Shown here: one piece after another, positions 35,432 to 47,494 of the stretch
How the letters are laid out: each line of letters starts with the position of its first letter
Numbering within the stretch: the first letter of the stretch is position 1
Source of the DNA: Spongilla lacustris
Lineage: Eukaryota > Porifera > Demospongiae > Spongillida > Spongillidae
Assembly: GCA_949361645.1 (NCBI GenBank)
Contig: OX442432.1
Location: 6,398,397-6,462,396 of the forward strand
Reading direction: 5' to 3'
Length of the DNA: 64,000 nt
Program-made: the position numbers and the translations under genes
The notes under the pieces: generated by a model
The model's input: only the letters and a program-made list of their open reading frames with translations
What the model was told of the DNA's origin: nothing
The model's database searches: none

Positions 35432-38405
35432 CCACACTAAAACTGCAGGTACCTCCGAGAAGTTGGTTTTCCTGACAATGTGCTTGAGGCGAGAATTGCA
35501 AGGATCAACATACTAAAGAGCCTTAGCAACCAGGCACAGCAAGACCGGCAGTCCTCCCAGCTGGAGTTGGCTGCTCCCGTTGCCCCAGCTGCAGCAGCAA
35601 CACAAGTATGTCAAGGCTCTGTTATGTCCAGCTATGAATTACCTTTAATTCAATGCTTATATTAACTGATGTAAACATTTGATTGCTTGAGTGCCTTTTA
35701 TGATGGGAATAGTCATTGTGGTATTTGCATCAGAATCATTATGTGCATACCAGCATTTTAACGCTTTGTGTGGTAGTCCTGTGTGCCATTGGTCGATATG
35801 GTGATGACATTGCTGCTTGGTATGCATTCACTTTCCCTGACCAATTCCTACTGAATCCAGGCACCAGTGCAGTCAAACTTGGAAGCGATGATGCTCCATT
35901 CGCCTATGGGCTCCCTGCCATCCAGCAGCGGCCCTCGGTCACTTCAGGTCAGCACCCCAGTGTCTAAAGGACCCATAGCCAACGGCACTGACACGCAAGC
36001 CCAGAGAAGTTCGGCCTCCATAAAGAAAGAACAGTCTCCAACCAAATTGCTGGACCACCCAACAAGCCCTTCCTCCGATGCTGGAACCTCTCAAGAGAAG
36101 TCGGGGACAGAGGGAATGACAGTGGAGGACAATGCTTTGTCGAGCTTTGATTTTCTCAACGAGGAGGACAGTGACGATGACGATGAAGAAGAGGAGGATG
36201 ATGATGCAGGGGATGAGTGGGAGTCTTCGTCTTCTAAGCAGGTATGCCAAGGTTGCTTCCGGGGGGGGGAGGAAGGGCTGGAGGTTTTGTGAGCAGGGAG
36301 TGTGAGGGTATAACAGTGTAGTTGTCATTGTCTGCAGCCAGCATTGGTGTGTAGGTGATTGTGTGTATTGGCATATGTGTGCTTGTGTGGTGGTGTACAT
36401 ACATGCGTATATGGTGGAGTTCATGTATGTTTGTATGGTGGTGCACATGTACATGTACATGTAAGTGCATCCTTATATTGTGGTTGTGGTTGGGTGTGCC
36501 TGATGTGATTGCTGTTCTATGGCACTGTGGCTTGTTCTATGGGCACTGTGGCTTGTACATAGAAGAACACTGCAGCACATCTGGAGGCTGAAGCCCTTAG
36601 TGACAGTTCCTCTGGGGTTGAAGGAGACTTGAGCACAGAGAGTGCAATGGACGAGTTCTCCAGCTCAATGTACACTGAGAGCTCTGGTGCGGAGTCTGCC
36701 CCTGACCTCCTTGAAGGTACTAATAGTAGTGTTTTGTGTAGGTAGAATCTAGTGTTATGAAAACTGCATTTGTTTCTATTCTTCTCTCTCCCCCTCTTTC
36801 CTTCCTCCCTCTCCCTCCCTCTTTTCTCCATCCCTTCCTCTCCCTCCCTCCCTCTCCCCTCCCTCTTCCCCCTCCCTCTCCCCTCCCTCGTCCCCTCCCT
36901 CTTCCCCTCCCTCTCCCCTTCCTTTCCCACTCCCCTCTCCCTCCCTCCTCCCTCTCCCTCCTCCCTCTCCCTCCCTCCCTCTCCCCTCTCTGTGTCCTCT
37001 CATTTATCTTTCTCTTCCCATATCACCCTCACACCCTCTCCTACCCGTTCCTGACTTTTTATGATGACAGAAACTGTGCTTGCAGACAAAGAGGTCTGTG
37101 ATATTTCACTAGCTGAAGTAGTAGTATGTTCATGTGTTTGTTTTTTTCTTTCTGTTCGCAGGATAATTGGAAGGGAGAGTACTCACGCGAAATTGGTAAA
37201 TACAAACCCAAGAAGAAAAAAATCACAGCTCGTAAGTGAAAGGGAAATTTAGCCCTGAACTAGCAACACTCCTGCCATGTTTCTGTTTGGCCAGGCCCTA
37301 GTCGCTCAGAGTTGGAGCGTCTGCAGCAGTACAAAGCTCAGGCAGAGGAATCGTCGGGAGGGGGAGGTTTTAACAGCCTCGGGATGATGCCGCTTCCGAT
37401 GAGGACCAAGGCCGGTTCGAGCGACGCAGATGCCGCTGGTCTCAGTGCGCTGGGCGGCAGCAAGACAGCCTTGACCACCGAGCACGGCGAGGTTGACCTG
37501 CTGGGCGACCTAGCCGGGCTATCGATAGTGAATGAGGCGCCTTTGGTTGGTACTGAGGTGAGTGTGGGGTGGTGGGGTGGGAGAGCAGCAGCACTGGGTG
37601 GGTGGCAGGGATTGGAGGAACAGCAAATGTGTGAGCATGGAGCCACAGTCAGGTGAATGGATAATTGAGTAATGGGGGGGGGGGGGGGGGGGGCAAGTGT
37701 TGGGGCAGCAGTGGTGGTTATGGGGGATAGGGAGATAGGCATGTATGTAGAAATCAAGACAGTGAAAACGTGATTATGTAAGGATAGTGTGACAGGAGTT
37801 GCATTACAGTAATGAATGCAAGTGGTGTGATTGCCCCAACCCCCCACCCCCTTTGGAACTCGGGGTGGCGGTGATGCCTGAGGTGGGGTGGTCCTTCAAG
37901 GTCCTACCGCACATACCGTATGCAATGAGTGTGTGGAGGTAGTTGTGACAGGTGCATTTTTGGGCTAATGGAAACCTGTGGGGTGATGATGTGCTTAGCA
38001 AGCTAGTACTCATTTTGCTTGTCCTTTGGGTGCTTGTATGGGGCAGTGGAATGCAGGTTGTGAATAACCAATCCCTCAACTCACTTCCATTGTAGGGACC
38101 AGTCACTGAAGTCAGCAAAAAGTGGGAGAATAAGTATTCGATGAGAAGGTGCGTTGTATATGTATGTGTATGTGTTTTGTATGAGTGTCTATGTATGAGT
38201 ACCTGTATATGTGTGTATATACAATGTGTGTGTGTGTTTTGTATGAGTGTCTATGTGTGTGTGTGTATACAATGTATGTGCGTGTGTCTGTGTGTGTGTG
38301 TGTATACAATGTATGTGCGTGTGTCTGTGTGTGTGTGTGTATACAATGTATGTGCGTGTGTCTGTGTGTGTGTGATACCACAATGTATGTGCGTGTGTAT
38401 ATGTG

Positions 38406-38448
<43 letters not shown>

Positions 38449-41246
38449 ACATGACTTTAATGGTTGGATAACTGTGCCACACTGTAAGGCTGTTGTTTAT
38501 CCCTGTGCAGTCATTTTGATGCTGTGACTTCAGTGGTGTTCCATCCAACTGATTACCTTCTTGTGACGGGTTCTGCTGACTGCACACTAAAAGTATGGAA
38601 TTTCCAGAAAGTTACCCAAGCAAAGAAGTGAGCCATTCATTATTTGGGCAGAAGGGTGGGTAGATTGGGGCTGGAGTAGTAGGAGTATGTAGGGGAGTGC
38701 TAGAATGTAAATTCAATACAGATTGTATTGTATGTGCCGTGTGTCTGCACTTAACTAATGGGCCAGTAAATGAGCCATCAGATCTTAAATGTTGCATGGT
38801 TTCAGGTGAACCACCAAGGCCTCCCCCCCCCATCTCCTAACCCCCCTACATGTTGTACCAAGGCCTCCTAGCCCCCCTACATGTTGTACCAAGGCCTCCT
38901 AGCCCCCCTACATATTGTACCAAGGCCCCCTAACCCCCCTACATGTTGTACCAAGGCCTCCTAACCCCCCTACATGTTGTACCAAGGCTTCCTAACCCTC
39001 CTACATGTTGTACCAAGGCCTCCTAACCCCCCTACATGTTGTACCAAGGCCCCCTACATGTTGTACCAAGGCCTCCTAACCCCCCTACATGTTGTACCAA
39101 GGCCCCCTACATGTTGTACCAAGGCCTCCTAACCCCCTACATGTTGTACCAAGACCTCCTAACCCCCTTACATGTTGTACCAAGACCTCCTAACCCCCTT
39201 ACATGTTGTACCAAGGCCTCCTAACCCCCCTACATGTTGTACCAAGGCCTCCTAACCCCCCTACATGTTGTACCAAGGCCTCCTAACCCCCCTACATGTT
39301 GTACCAAGGCCCCCTACATGTTGTACCAAGGCCTCCTAACCCCCTACATGTTGTACCAAGGCCTCCTAACCCCCTTACATGTTGTACCAAGGCCTCCTAA
39401 CCCCCCTACATGTTGTACCAAGGCCTCCTAACCCCCCTACATGTTGTACCAAGGCCCCCTACATGTTGTACCAAGGCCTCCTAACCCCCCTACATGTTGT
39501 ACCAAGGCCCCCTACATGTTGTACCAAGGCCTCCTAACCCCCTACATGTTGTACCAAGACCTCCTAACCCCCTTACATGTTGTACCAAGGCCTCCTAACC
39601 CCCCTACATGTTGTACCAAGGCCTCCTAACCCCCCTACATGTTGTACCAAGGCCTCCTAACCCCCCTACATGTTGTACCAAGGCCTCCTAACCCCCCTAC
39701 ATGTTGTACCAAGGCCTCCTAACCCCCCCTTTTTTCATGAATGGTGTTTGTGGGAATGCTATAAGCTCCCTTAATGGCCCCATGTACCATTAATGTACTT
39801 ATTCAGATTCTGCTTATTTTTATGGTAGCAAAAAAGTGACGAATTTTAATGATATCACATACAAAAAAAATTAATAATATATCCGAGGGGGGGGGGGGGG
39901 GGGGGGCAAGAAAAACTGTATGGACCCCATCGTCCAACTTTGTAGAGCTTAACGAGAGGATTACGAATCTGCTTTCAAAATAAAAATCAGATGTAAAAGA
40001 AAAACGATACAAAGGGTCAAAAAAAGGGGGGGCGTAGGGGTACCACCCTACGCCCATTACATTTTCGCGTGTTTTTGTATCTTCTTTGTTTCGTTTCGGA
40101 TTTACACCAGAGTAGCATTGATATATTCCTCCCAGCTAAAGAACTTCACTGCGATCTCACACATAATTGCTAGACACTTGTAAAACGGGCAGTTACGTAT
40201 TTAACGTTTAACCCCCTAGTGGTTATTTCCTATTTCGGTTAGCAATAGGAAATAACCACTAGGGGGTTAAACGTTAAATCTCTCACTGACGGTTTTACAA
40301 GTGTCTAGCGATTATGTGTGAGATCTCAGTGAAGTTCTTTAGCTGGGAGGAATATATCAATGCTACTCTGGTGTAAATCCGAAACGAAACAAAAAAGATA
40401 CAAAAACACGTGAAAATGTAATGGGCGTAGGGTGGTACCCCCTACGCCCCCCTTTTTTGACCCCTTGTATCTTTTTTCTTTTACATCCAATTTTTATATT
40501 TAAGGCAGATTCGTAATCCTCTCGTTAAGCTCTACAAAGTTGGACGATGGGGTCCATACAGTTTTTCTTGCCCCCCCCCCCCCCCCCCCCCCCCTCGAAT
40601 ATATCCCTTACAAAAGGATTAGTTTTAAACCTACCGTACATGTCATGACTGCTGGTTATCTGTCATGCTACAGATCTAGTTAGATATTATAGCCATAAAC
40701 ATAACAATGTTGCTTCATTTGGGTGTTCTTTGCATGATTATCAGCATAGTAGTTTCAGAAATATACAAGTATCAGATCTGTACAATAAGCCTTATGCTAA
40801 ACTGGGGTAGGGTGGGGGGGGGGGGGGGGTAGGGACAAGTACCAGATTTGTACAATGGTAAACTTCAGGTAGGGACACAACATTCGTTCGCCCAAACCCT
40901 TTGGGTAAAATTTGCTGTTACTTTGAAGTATTTTACCCTTGTTCAATGCAGGTCTGTGATAATGGACGTGGAGCCAACACATACCCTACGAGGACACACG
41001 TAATGAGCTGGTGTCAGGATTGGGCTGCCCTCACCACTTGTGTGTGTTTTGTTCCACCAGGCAAGGTGTTCTGAGCATTGCCATGTCCAATGCAGGGGAC
41101 ATATGCTTCAGCGGCAGTCTGGACTCAACGATCCGCGCATGGCAGCTCCCTGCAGAAAATGTTGACCCATTTGATGCATACAGTAAGGATCAATTTCTTC
41201 TTTAGTTTTGCAATAGGGCTATATGAATTGCATGTCCACATTCCCT

Positions 41247-41312
<66 letters not shown>

Positions 41313-41325
41313 CTCTCTCTCTCTC

Positions 41326-41399
<74 letters not shown>

Positions 41400-41400
41400 C

Positions 41401-41465
<65 letters not shown>

Positions 41466-43571
41466 TCTATCTAGACCCTAATCTTTACCACATGGTACTT
41501 AAGGGCCATTCAGATGCTGTGTGGGACCTCGCTGTACATCCGACCAGTGAACGCCTGCTCTCTTGTGCTGCTGATGGGACCTGTTGCCTCTGGGACCACC
41601 AGGCCTCCAACCCACTGTTGAAGGTCTATGTGGCTGAAGCAGGTCAGTCATCCTTGTCAATGTTTTTGCAAGGGTATGGGTGGCTTTTAACACAGCTGGA
41701 TCTTTCACACCATTGTGTATTGGCAATCTATTCATAACTTATGTGAAACTGCCATGTATGTGTACATGTTGCTATTATATGTCCATGCTGCTTCGTGAAT
41801 AAGAACAATAAGCTGAAGGGAAATATAGGACATGTATTTTACTAGACTAGCAGTTAAGGCCATAAATACATATTGCCTGCAACTCAAATGAATGTGAGTA
41901 AAAGCAAACTTTAGTTTACTGACCTCATGTGCCCCTGCTGGCTCAAAAGCTTCCACTCATGCAAATGATTTCAGTTCTTTTATGTCTTTTGTGCATATAC
42001 GTATATCATGTTATTAAATCAAAAATACAATAAAAAGTTTACTGAAGTGTATTTTCATGCCTTTACATGTATACTTTAAGGAAATTTAATTTTAACCTTT
42101 TTTTTCAAAAAGTGAGTCTTGCTAATTACGTTTTCGTATTGTCACCTGATTAACACCTGATGCCATCCATTGATGATGACTCATGTGAGTACTATGGTGG
42201 CGCATAGGTCATGTGGTCAGGAGAGCCTTTGTCAGATTATTTGCATTTTCGCAGAACTATGGTTTTTTGGGGGGGAGTAGGGGAGGGGAGGGGGGAGTGT
42301 TTAAAAAAATGAACTTCACACCCTGGATAAAGGAAAGGAGATTTCAAAGGTGTTAAAAGGATTCCATATACAATTTAGCTATCAGCCAATTAAAATGTGG
42401 CTAATTGGGTAGTAATTATAACAGTGAAAAGTGGGTTGCAAGGAAGGGCTGTCTTTGCTCAGCTGTTACCATACAGTTTTTGTTAGTTTTTAGTTTTTGG
42501 TTAAGGCGAAAATGAATTCATTTTGCTTGCCTTGTGATGAGGTTTTAGCAACAGTCCAATTACTATGAGCTTTGGCTCAATATTAATATTTACCAATTCC
42601 AGCCTCCACAGTTGTTTAGAACAAATACACTATATCTGCCTATGCTCACCTCTCCTCCTTATGGCATCATGCATATTAATTTTTTTCCTTCCACAAGTGA
42701 TTTGTTACAGAAACGGTCTGCACTGTGTTCACATTACAACAATAAGTTAGTGTAGTTACAATAGGTAATTAATCTCTGGACATGTTTTTAGAAGCATGTT
42801 CGTGTTATAATGATGTGCCAACTCAATCTCTGTTCTGTAATACAGTTGATATATGTACACCAGTTTCAGCCAATCCACCCCTACAGGAATGGGCAATCCA
42901 ACTTCCATAGACTTCATTGCAACTGACCTGCATCAAATGGTAGCAGCGTACACCACTGCCAAGACAGTAGTGTACGACCTGGAGACTGCAAAACCAGTCA
43001 TCAATTTGGACAGCGGTGTAACCTATGGTTGGTTTGGGGGGTTGGTCTGCCCCTTTGCAATATGGTCATCCTGTTCAACTTGCAGATGGCACACCCAACA
43101 CGCAGATAAACAAAGTGGTCTGCCACCCTACACTTCCAATTGTGATCACGGGGCACGAAGACAAGTACATACGCTTCTTTGATGTCAACACAGGTAAGGA
43201 GTATGACACAGGAAGAGCAGGATGGCAACTGTTCTTTCTTTCTTTCCAGGGAAGGTCATTCATTCTATGACTGCTCACATGGATGCGGTGACAGGTCTAG
43301 CTATTGATCCCCACGGGTTATGCCTGCTGTCAGGAAGTGAGTACCTGTGTGCCCTGGGGCCCCCCCTGTGCTTTGTCAGTGCTCATGTACTCCCTGTGCA
43401 GGTCACGATGGCTCACTTAGGTTCTGGAACACTGAGAGCAAGATCTGTGTGCAGGAAGTCATGGCCCACAGAAAATGCTATGACGAGTCCATATTCAACG
43501 TTACGTCACATCAGTCAAAGCCGTATTTTGCTAGTGCCGGTGCGGATAGTATTGCAAAGGTATTTGTGTAA
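33822..43571 (+). CDS. STRN: Striatin family scaffold protein, 829 aa, 19 exons
   Basis: Exons: 33822-34001, 34122-34225, 34378-34460, 34723-34783, 35449-35605, 35861-36241, 36563-36716, 37071-37093, 37162-37231, 37295-37557, 38096-38148, 38511-38627, 40952-40999, 41061-41182, 41475-41642, 42887-43027, 43086-43193, 43250-43336, 43402-43571 (2490 nt, in phase). The N-terminus has YTIPGILNFVKHEW and RRIKMLEYALKQER, the conserved caveolin-binding and coiled-coil region of striatins. An acidic middle (SFDFLNEED) follows, then six or seven WD40 repeats from about residue 520, ending AGADSIAKVFV. Striatins are regulatory B-type subunits of PP2A and the core of the STRIPAK complex. Intron 1 uses a GC donor (CAG, GCAAGG). 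A 23-nt micro-exon encodes ETVLADKE. Sequence identity to the family is clear throughout. Confidence 0.96.
35120..35430. repeat. CA-rich microsatellite in striatin intron 5'
   Basis: Interrupted (CA)n with ATG and CGC variants in the intron before striatin exon 5. Confidence 0.9.
36780..37000. repeat. CT-rich low-complexity tract in striatin intron
   Basis: Repeats of CCCTCCCTCTCC type before the 23-nt micro-exon, possibly acting as an extended polypyrimidine tract. Confidence 0.85.
38150..38450. repeat. GT-rich microsatellite in striatin intron 11
   Basis: Interrupted (GT)n containing four copies of a larger unit with TATACAATGTATGTGCG. Confidence 0.85.
38815..39730. repeat. 31-bp minisatellite in striatin intron 12
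   Basis: About 30 copies of a unit with CATGTTGTACCAAGGCC and TCCTAACCCCCCTA, some shortened to about 22 bp. ORFs across it are repeat products. Confidence 0.92.
39884..40597. mobile_element. 714-bp fold-back element with 8-bp target duplication
   Basis: The left arm (39884-40233) and right arm (40245-40597) are near-perfect reverse complements separated by an 11-nt loop. The ends are CGAGGGG and CCCCTCG. The flanks 39876-39883 and 40598-40605 are both AATATATC, a clean 8-bp target-site duplication as made by hAT-type transposases among others. It carries no coding sequence and sits in striatin intron 12. Confidence 0.92.
41250..41470. repeat. CT microsatellite before striatin exon 15
   Basis: Almost pure (CT)n with CC interruptions, running up to the acceptor CTAG at 41474. 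Confidence 0.9.
41643..42886 (+). other. Striatin intron 15, no feature
   Basis: A 1.2-kb intron. I see no gene, repeat or element beyond short homopolymers. Confidence 0.6.
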
Positions 43572-43977
43572 TTCAGTACCCAACGAGACTTACATAGGGA
43601 CTACGTCATAACAGATCTACTTGCTCCATTCACTAGCTTTATTCTGATTTCTGTACCTTTAGTATGTCATTCATCTTAATGCCCCTCCCCCCACCCCCTT
43701 TTTTTCTGTAATTGGATGCTTGTGTCAGACCTACATGCAGTGTGTGTGATCGGCTCTTGGACTAACTGTTTATATACAGCTTCCTAAATTAACAAATTCT
43801 GTTTGTGTACTTTTTTTTTTTTTTTTTGCTGATCATATGTGGTGTGTGTATGAGTTTTTTCTGTTGGTGGCTGTATATATATATTTAATATTTCGACAGT
43901 GAGTCAGTTACCTGGATCAGAGATCATATATAGAATGTTTTTAATATGTCGACATCAGCATAGTGAAACATGCAAGT

Positions 43978-44376
43978 TTATGTAGTTTCGTTTTGACTTG
44001 GCGATGCAGGCTGCTTGCCAGCTTGATACTTGTCCTTGTGCTTCAAAAGATAGGCGGCAAGGTATTCGATCGGATCTGGAGGCCTTAACAGAAATGGCTG
44101 GTCAACACAATTTCACAGAGGTCGGACATACCTCTCTTTGGCAACAACCGCCATTGCGTCCAGCAGGATGGGTATTACCGTATGATCCAGATAGGCACGA
44201 GTGCTCATCGATTGTATCTCCACCGCTGTTTTAGGGTGCTTCATCCTTTCCAGTTCATAGTCCAAGACTTGCTGTACGTAAGGGCTTGTTTTTTTTTTTG
44301 AGCCACACCAACGTTATGCGCTTACTCGAGTTTGTTGAGGCAACCCTTTGAATTCCGGATCGCCGCTAGTGTCCAT
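43978..44376 (-). CDS. DPY30: DPY30 homologue, 98 aa, 3 exons
   Basis: Exons in transcript order: 44376-44326, 44271-44132, 44083-43978 (297 nt, in phase, stop TAA). The protein carries the DPY-30 dimerisation motif: STRAYLDHTVIPILLDAM, then VVAKERPPDPIEYLAAYLL. The length is close to the usual 99 residues. DPY30 is a core subunit of the COMPASS/MLL H3K4 methyltransferase complexes, where its helical dimer binds ASH2L. A paralogous docking domain exists in cilia proteins, but the short, stand-alone form points to DPY30 itself. The 3' end converges on striatin (406 bp). The start codon lies 104 bp from that of SNX5/6 on the other strand. Exons are too short to show as long ORFs. Confidence 0.95.
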
Positions 44377-44480
44377 ATTTCAGCCTCCCGTGGGGTGGCG
44401 CCTGGCAACGGTTGGGTGCACGTGATGACCTTTTGTGTGCTGAAGTCACGTGACAGGTTGTTTTCGCAGGGAGAACAGAT
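44377..44480. promoter_or_regulatory. Bidirectional promoter of DPY30 and SNX5/6 with two CACGTG boxes
   Basis: The 104 bp between divergent start codons contains CACGTG at 44419-44424 and 44447-44452 (the second as GTCACGTGAC), E-box motifs bound by bHLH-zip factors in animals. No TATA box is seen. Binding is inferred. Confidence 0.6.
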
Positions 44481-45723
44481 ATGGTAAGGCTTCCAGTTCA
44501 GCTAAAGTATTTGTTATTCTGCTTGTATTACCAGGACGGTGATTTCGACGACAACGCTTATGAAGAACAGCCGAGGCAGAAACCCAAGGTAGCCGTCTTT
44601 TTAGTGCTATTTGCAGCATAATGCTGCTGCTGGCAGTAGAGCTCAGCTTTTGCGCATCAATGGAGGGTGACACTGTAGCGATATCTTTTCTAGATAAGAC
44701 AATACATATGTATGTGATTTTTTTTCTCTCCAGGAGCGAGCTGATACAATCGATCTCCAAAATGGTGCTCAAGCGTTGGCAGTGGATATTTCTGATGCCT
44801 TGAGCGAACAAGACAAAATCAAATTCACGGTGCACACAAAGGTAGGTGAATCAAAGGGTTAGGGGATAGGCTTGTTAAAGACTCCTACCGTGGCCCTTAG
44901 ACATCGATGAAGTCATTCAAGGCACCCGAGTTCACTTGTGTGCGGGAACACGAAGAGTTCATTTGGCTTCATGATTCGTTTGAGGACAACAAAGATTTCG
45001 CAGGAATCATTGTAACCCATTGACAGAGAAGCGCACAAATTCGCGTTGAGCTGTTTTTTTTTTTTTTACACAGATTCCCCCTGCTCCTCCGAAACCTGAC
45101 TTTACTGAGCCCAGGGAGAAGCTTGTGGCCCTTAGAGAAGGTGTGTTTTCACCATGGGATGTTACTCTGGGGATGCTGCCTGCATGTATGGGTTGGAGAG
45201 CTCACCCCAAACAATGATGCGTGCACATGCAATCCTTGTATAAGAAGCACCATTGTTCTCCAGGAGAGGATCACATGACCAAAGAGGAGTATGCCAAGAA
45301 GAAGCAGGAGCTAGAGGCGTATGTTGTCTCATTTGCAGCAGCGGGGCTTGCTGTTTATGTTCTACTGTCTTTGTATGTCAGCGAGTACTTGGCTACTTTT
45401 AAGAAGACTGTCGCTATGCACGAGGTGTTTCTGCAACGTATTGCATCACACCCTATTCTCTACTTGGACCACAACTTCCAAACATTCTTGGAGTACGATC
45501 AGGACGTAAGCTAGCCTCTCTGACTTACACTGCCTAGCTGATGTTTTTGTGCCCTTCATTGAAGCTGGCAGTGAGAGGAAAGAATGCCAAAGAAAAGATT
45601 GGAAGTCTTTGGAAGGGTCTGTCCAAGAGTGTTGATGAGACTTTGATATTGAGGGGGCAGAAAGATGTGGATGAGTGGTTTGACAAAGAAAAGACGTTCT
45701 TGTTGGAGTACAGCACAAAGTTA

Positions 45724-45764
<41 letters not shown>

Positions 45765-46995
45765 CATATGCATGAGTCTAAATGGATGACGTCCTTCCCA
45801 AAAGCCTTCGCAACTCGATAAAAACTGCAGACAAGATGACATCATCACATAGGGAGCTGGCTGACTCCTTCATTGGTGTGTCGGAATACTTGAAGCTGCT
45901 TCCCATTGACTCCAATGACTCTGTTTCAAGGTGCAGTTAGAAATGTCACAGAATTGGTGTTGCTGATGTGGCATTTTTTGATATAGCTTGTGTCAGAAGA
46001 CAAGCGAATTGTATGAAAAACTGAGGGTGAGTGTAGGGGTAAGGGTGAGTGTAGGGTAAGGGTGAGTGAAGGGGTAAGGGTGAGTGGAGGGGTAAGGGTG
46101 GGTGTGGGGGTAGGGTGAGTGTAGGGGTAAGGGTGAGTGTAGGGGTAAGGGTGGGTGTGGGGTAAGGGTGAGTGGAGGGGTAAGGGTATGTGGGGGTAAG
46201 GGTGAGTTGGGGTAAGGGTGAGTGTGGGGTGTGTCGGTTGCTAGATTGTGATCAATGGGTTTTGCATTGGTAATTCAGAAAGCAGAAAGCCGTGTTGGTA
46301 CAGATGAAGACTTGAAGCTGAGTGACCTTTTGCGATACTATGAGCGGGACTCCAAAGCTGCATTGGTAAGCTGCACAGACACATGCACTCTTGCACATAC
46401 CCTTTTTACATTCAAACATGACTATGTCAGGATTTGTTGTATCGCCGGACAAGGAGCCTTGCCAATTTTGAGTCAGCAAACAAGAAACTGGAACAAGCAA
46501 GAGCAAAGAACAAAGGTGTTCAGGAGGTGATGACCATGCCGCGCCCCTCCCCACTTCCCAAACTATTGCTCGTTCACTTACCCTCCCACCAGGCCGAAGC
46601 CTTTCAACAGGAGGCCAGCACTTCTTTTGAGAAGCTTTCTGCAAAGGGGAAAGAAGGTGTGTTGTATTTGGAGGAAGGGTGGAAGTTGATTTATTTCGGT
46701 GTGTGTGTGTGCATATGCAGAGTTGCAGGCATTCAAAGTGAGAAGGGTTGAAGCATTCAAGAAAAACTTGGTACGCGCCAATGTTGCTGCATTGCTAGTT
46801 TGCTGAGTGAGATATGTCCCTTTGTGCACAGACTGAGCTAGTTGATCTGGAGACGAAGCATGCCAAGGTTTGATCATTTTTATTTAGTTCCATGCACATA
46901 ACATCTCTCTATGTACATGTACACATACACATACATACGCACAGACCCAAGTGGCTGCTCTTCGTGCCACACTTGCTGCCTTGAGAGAGCTGTGA
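44481..46995 (+). CDS. Sorting nexin 5/6 family PX-BAR protein, 408 aa, 16 exons
   Basis: Exons: 44481-44483, 44535-44588, 44734-44841, 44901-45011, 45074-45140, 45264-45318, 45382-45505, 45565-45719, 45805-45930, 45987-46026, 46279-46365, 46431-46526, 46593-46656, 46721-46770, 46832-46867, 46945-46995 (1227 nt, in phase). The PX domain runs over about residues 35-165 ([43 protein letters not shown]). The BAR domain follows from about residue 185 ([29 protein letters not shown]). The length matches human SNX5/SNX6 (404-406 aa). These proteins pair with SNX1/2 in ESCPE-1, which tubulates endosomes and binds retrograde cargo. Exon 1 contributes only the ATG, directly followed by a donor. The donor of exon 10 opens a GTGAGT-rich minisatellite. 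Confidence 0.95.
46027..46235 (+). repeat. Donor-like 18-19 bp minisatellite at SNX5/6 intron 10
   Basis: About eleven imperfect copies of GTGAGTGTAGGGGTAAGG start at the first base of the intron, so the authentic donor GTGAGT is copy one. Each unit contains both GTGAGT and GTAAGG. Confidence 0.92.
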
Positions 46996-47494
46996 AAACG
47001 AACTTTATGTTATATTAGAATGTTTATGTACAAGATAACGTTGTGTGTAGGAATATAAACGACCATATTATGCATGAAAATGTTTTTATCAACGAAACAG
47101 GCATCTAGGAAAGCTTGGCAGTAGCTTCTCTCCCGTACCAGTTAACGCGAGATGATATTGTAGCGGCGCAGTTTCCATCCAAACAACAGCAGAGCTAAGC
47201 CTAAGGGGGAAGGGCTGGACGATGACGCATTGCGCATGCGCTAAAAGTACATCCATAGCAACGAATGCACAACATCGTTGTGAACTAACTTTTTAAAAAA
47301 GAATGATGAATAAAAATAAGAGAATGTGTGAAAGACACAGAAAGCTGAAACCCTAAATAAGAGAACGAACAGACAATAAACTAAAACACCTGGGACAGCA
47401 GTCTGTCCACCATGTAGTGGCCAACCATGTTGGGCTGCATTATGAAGGTGGTGGCCATGTGTGGTAGGGACTCATGAACAACAGCAGTGCCAAG
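46996..47494. other. Convergent spacer SNX5/6 - coiled-coil gene
   Basis: 3' flanks of two converging genes. No gene is seen. It probably holds both polyadenylation sites. Confidence 0.55.

Noticed and set aside
35017..35516. His/Thr- and Cys/Val-rich ORFs
   Set aside because: CA/GT microsatellite in a striatin intron.
43998..44234. 78-aa plus-strand ORF
   Set aside because: Antisense to the DPY30 exons, which carry a clear conserved motif on the minus strand.
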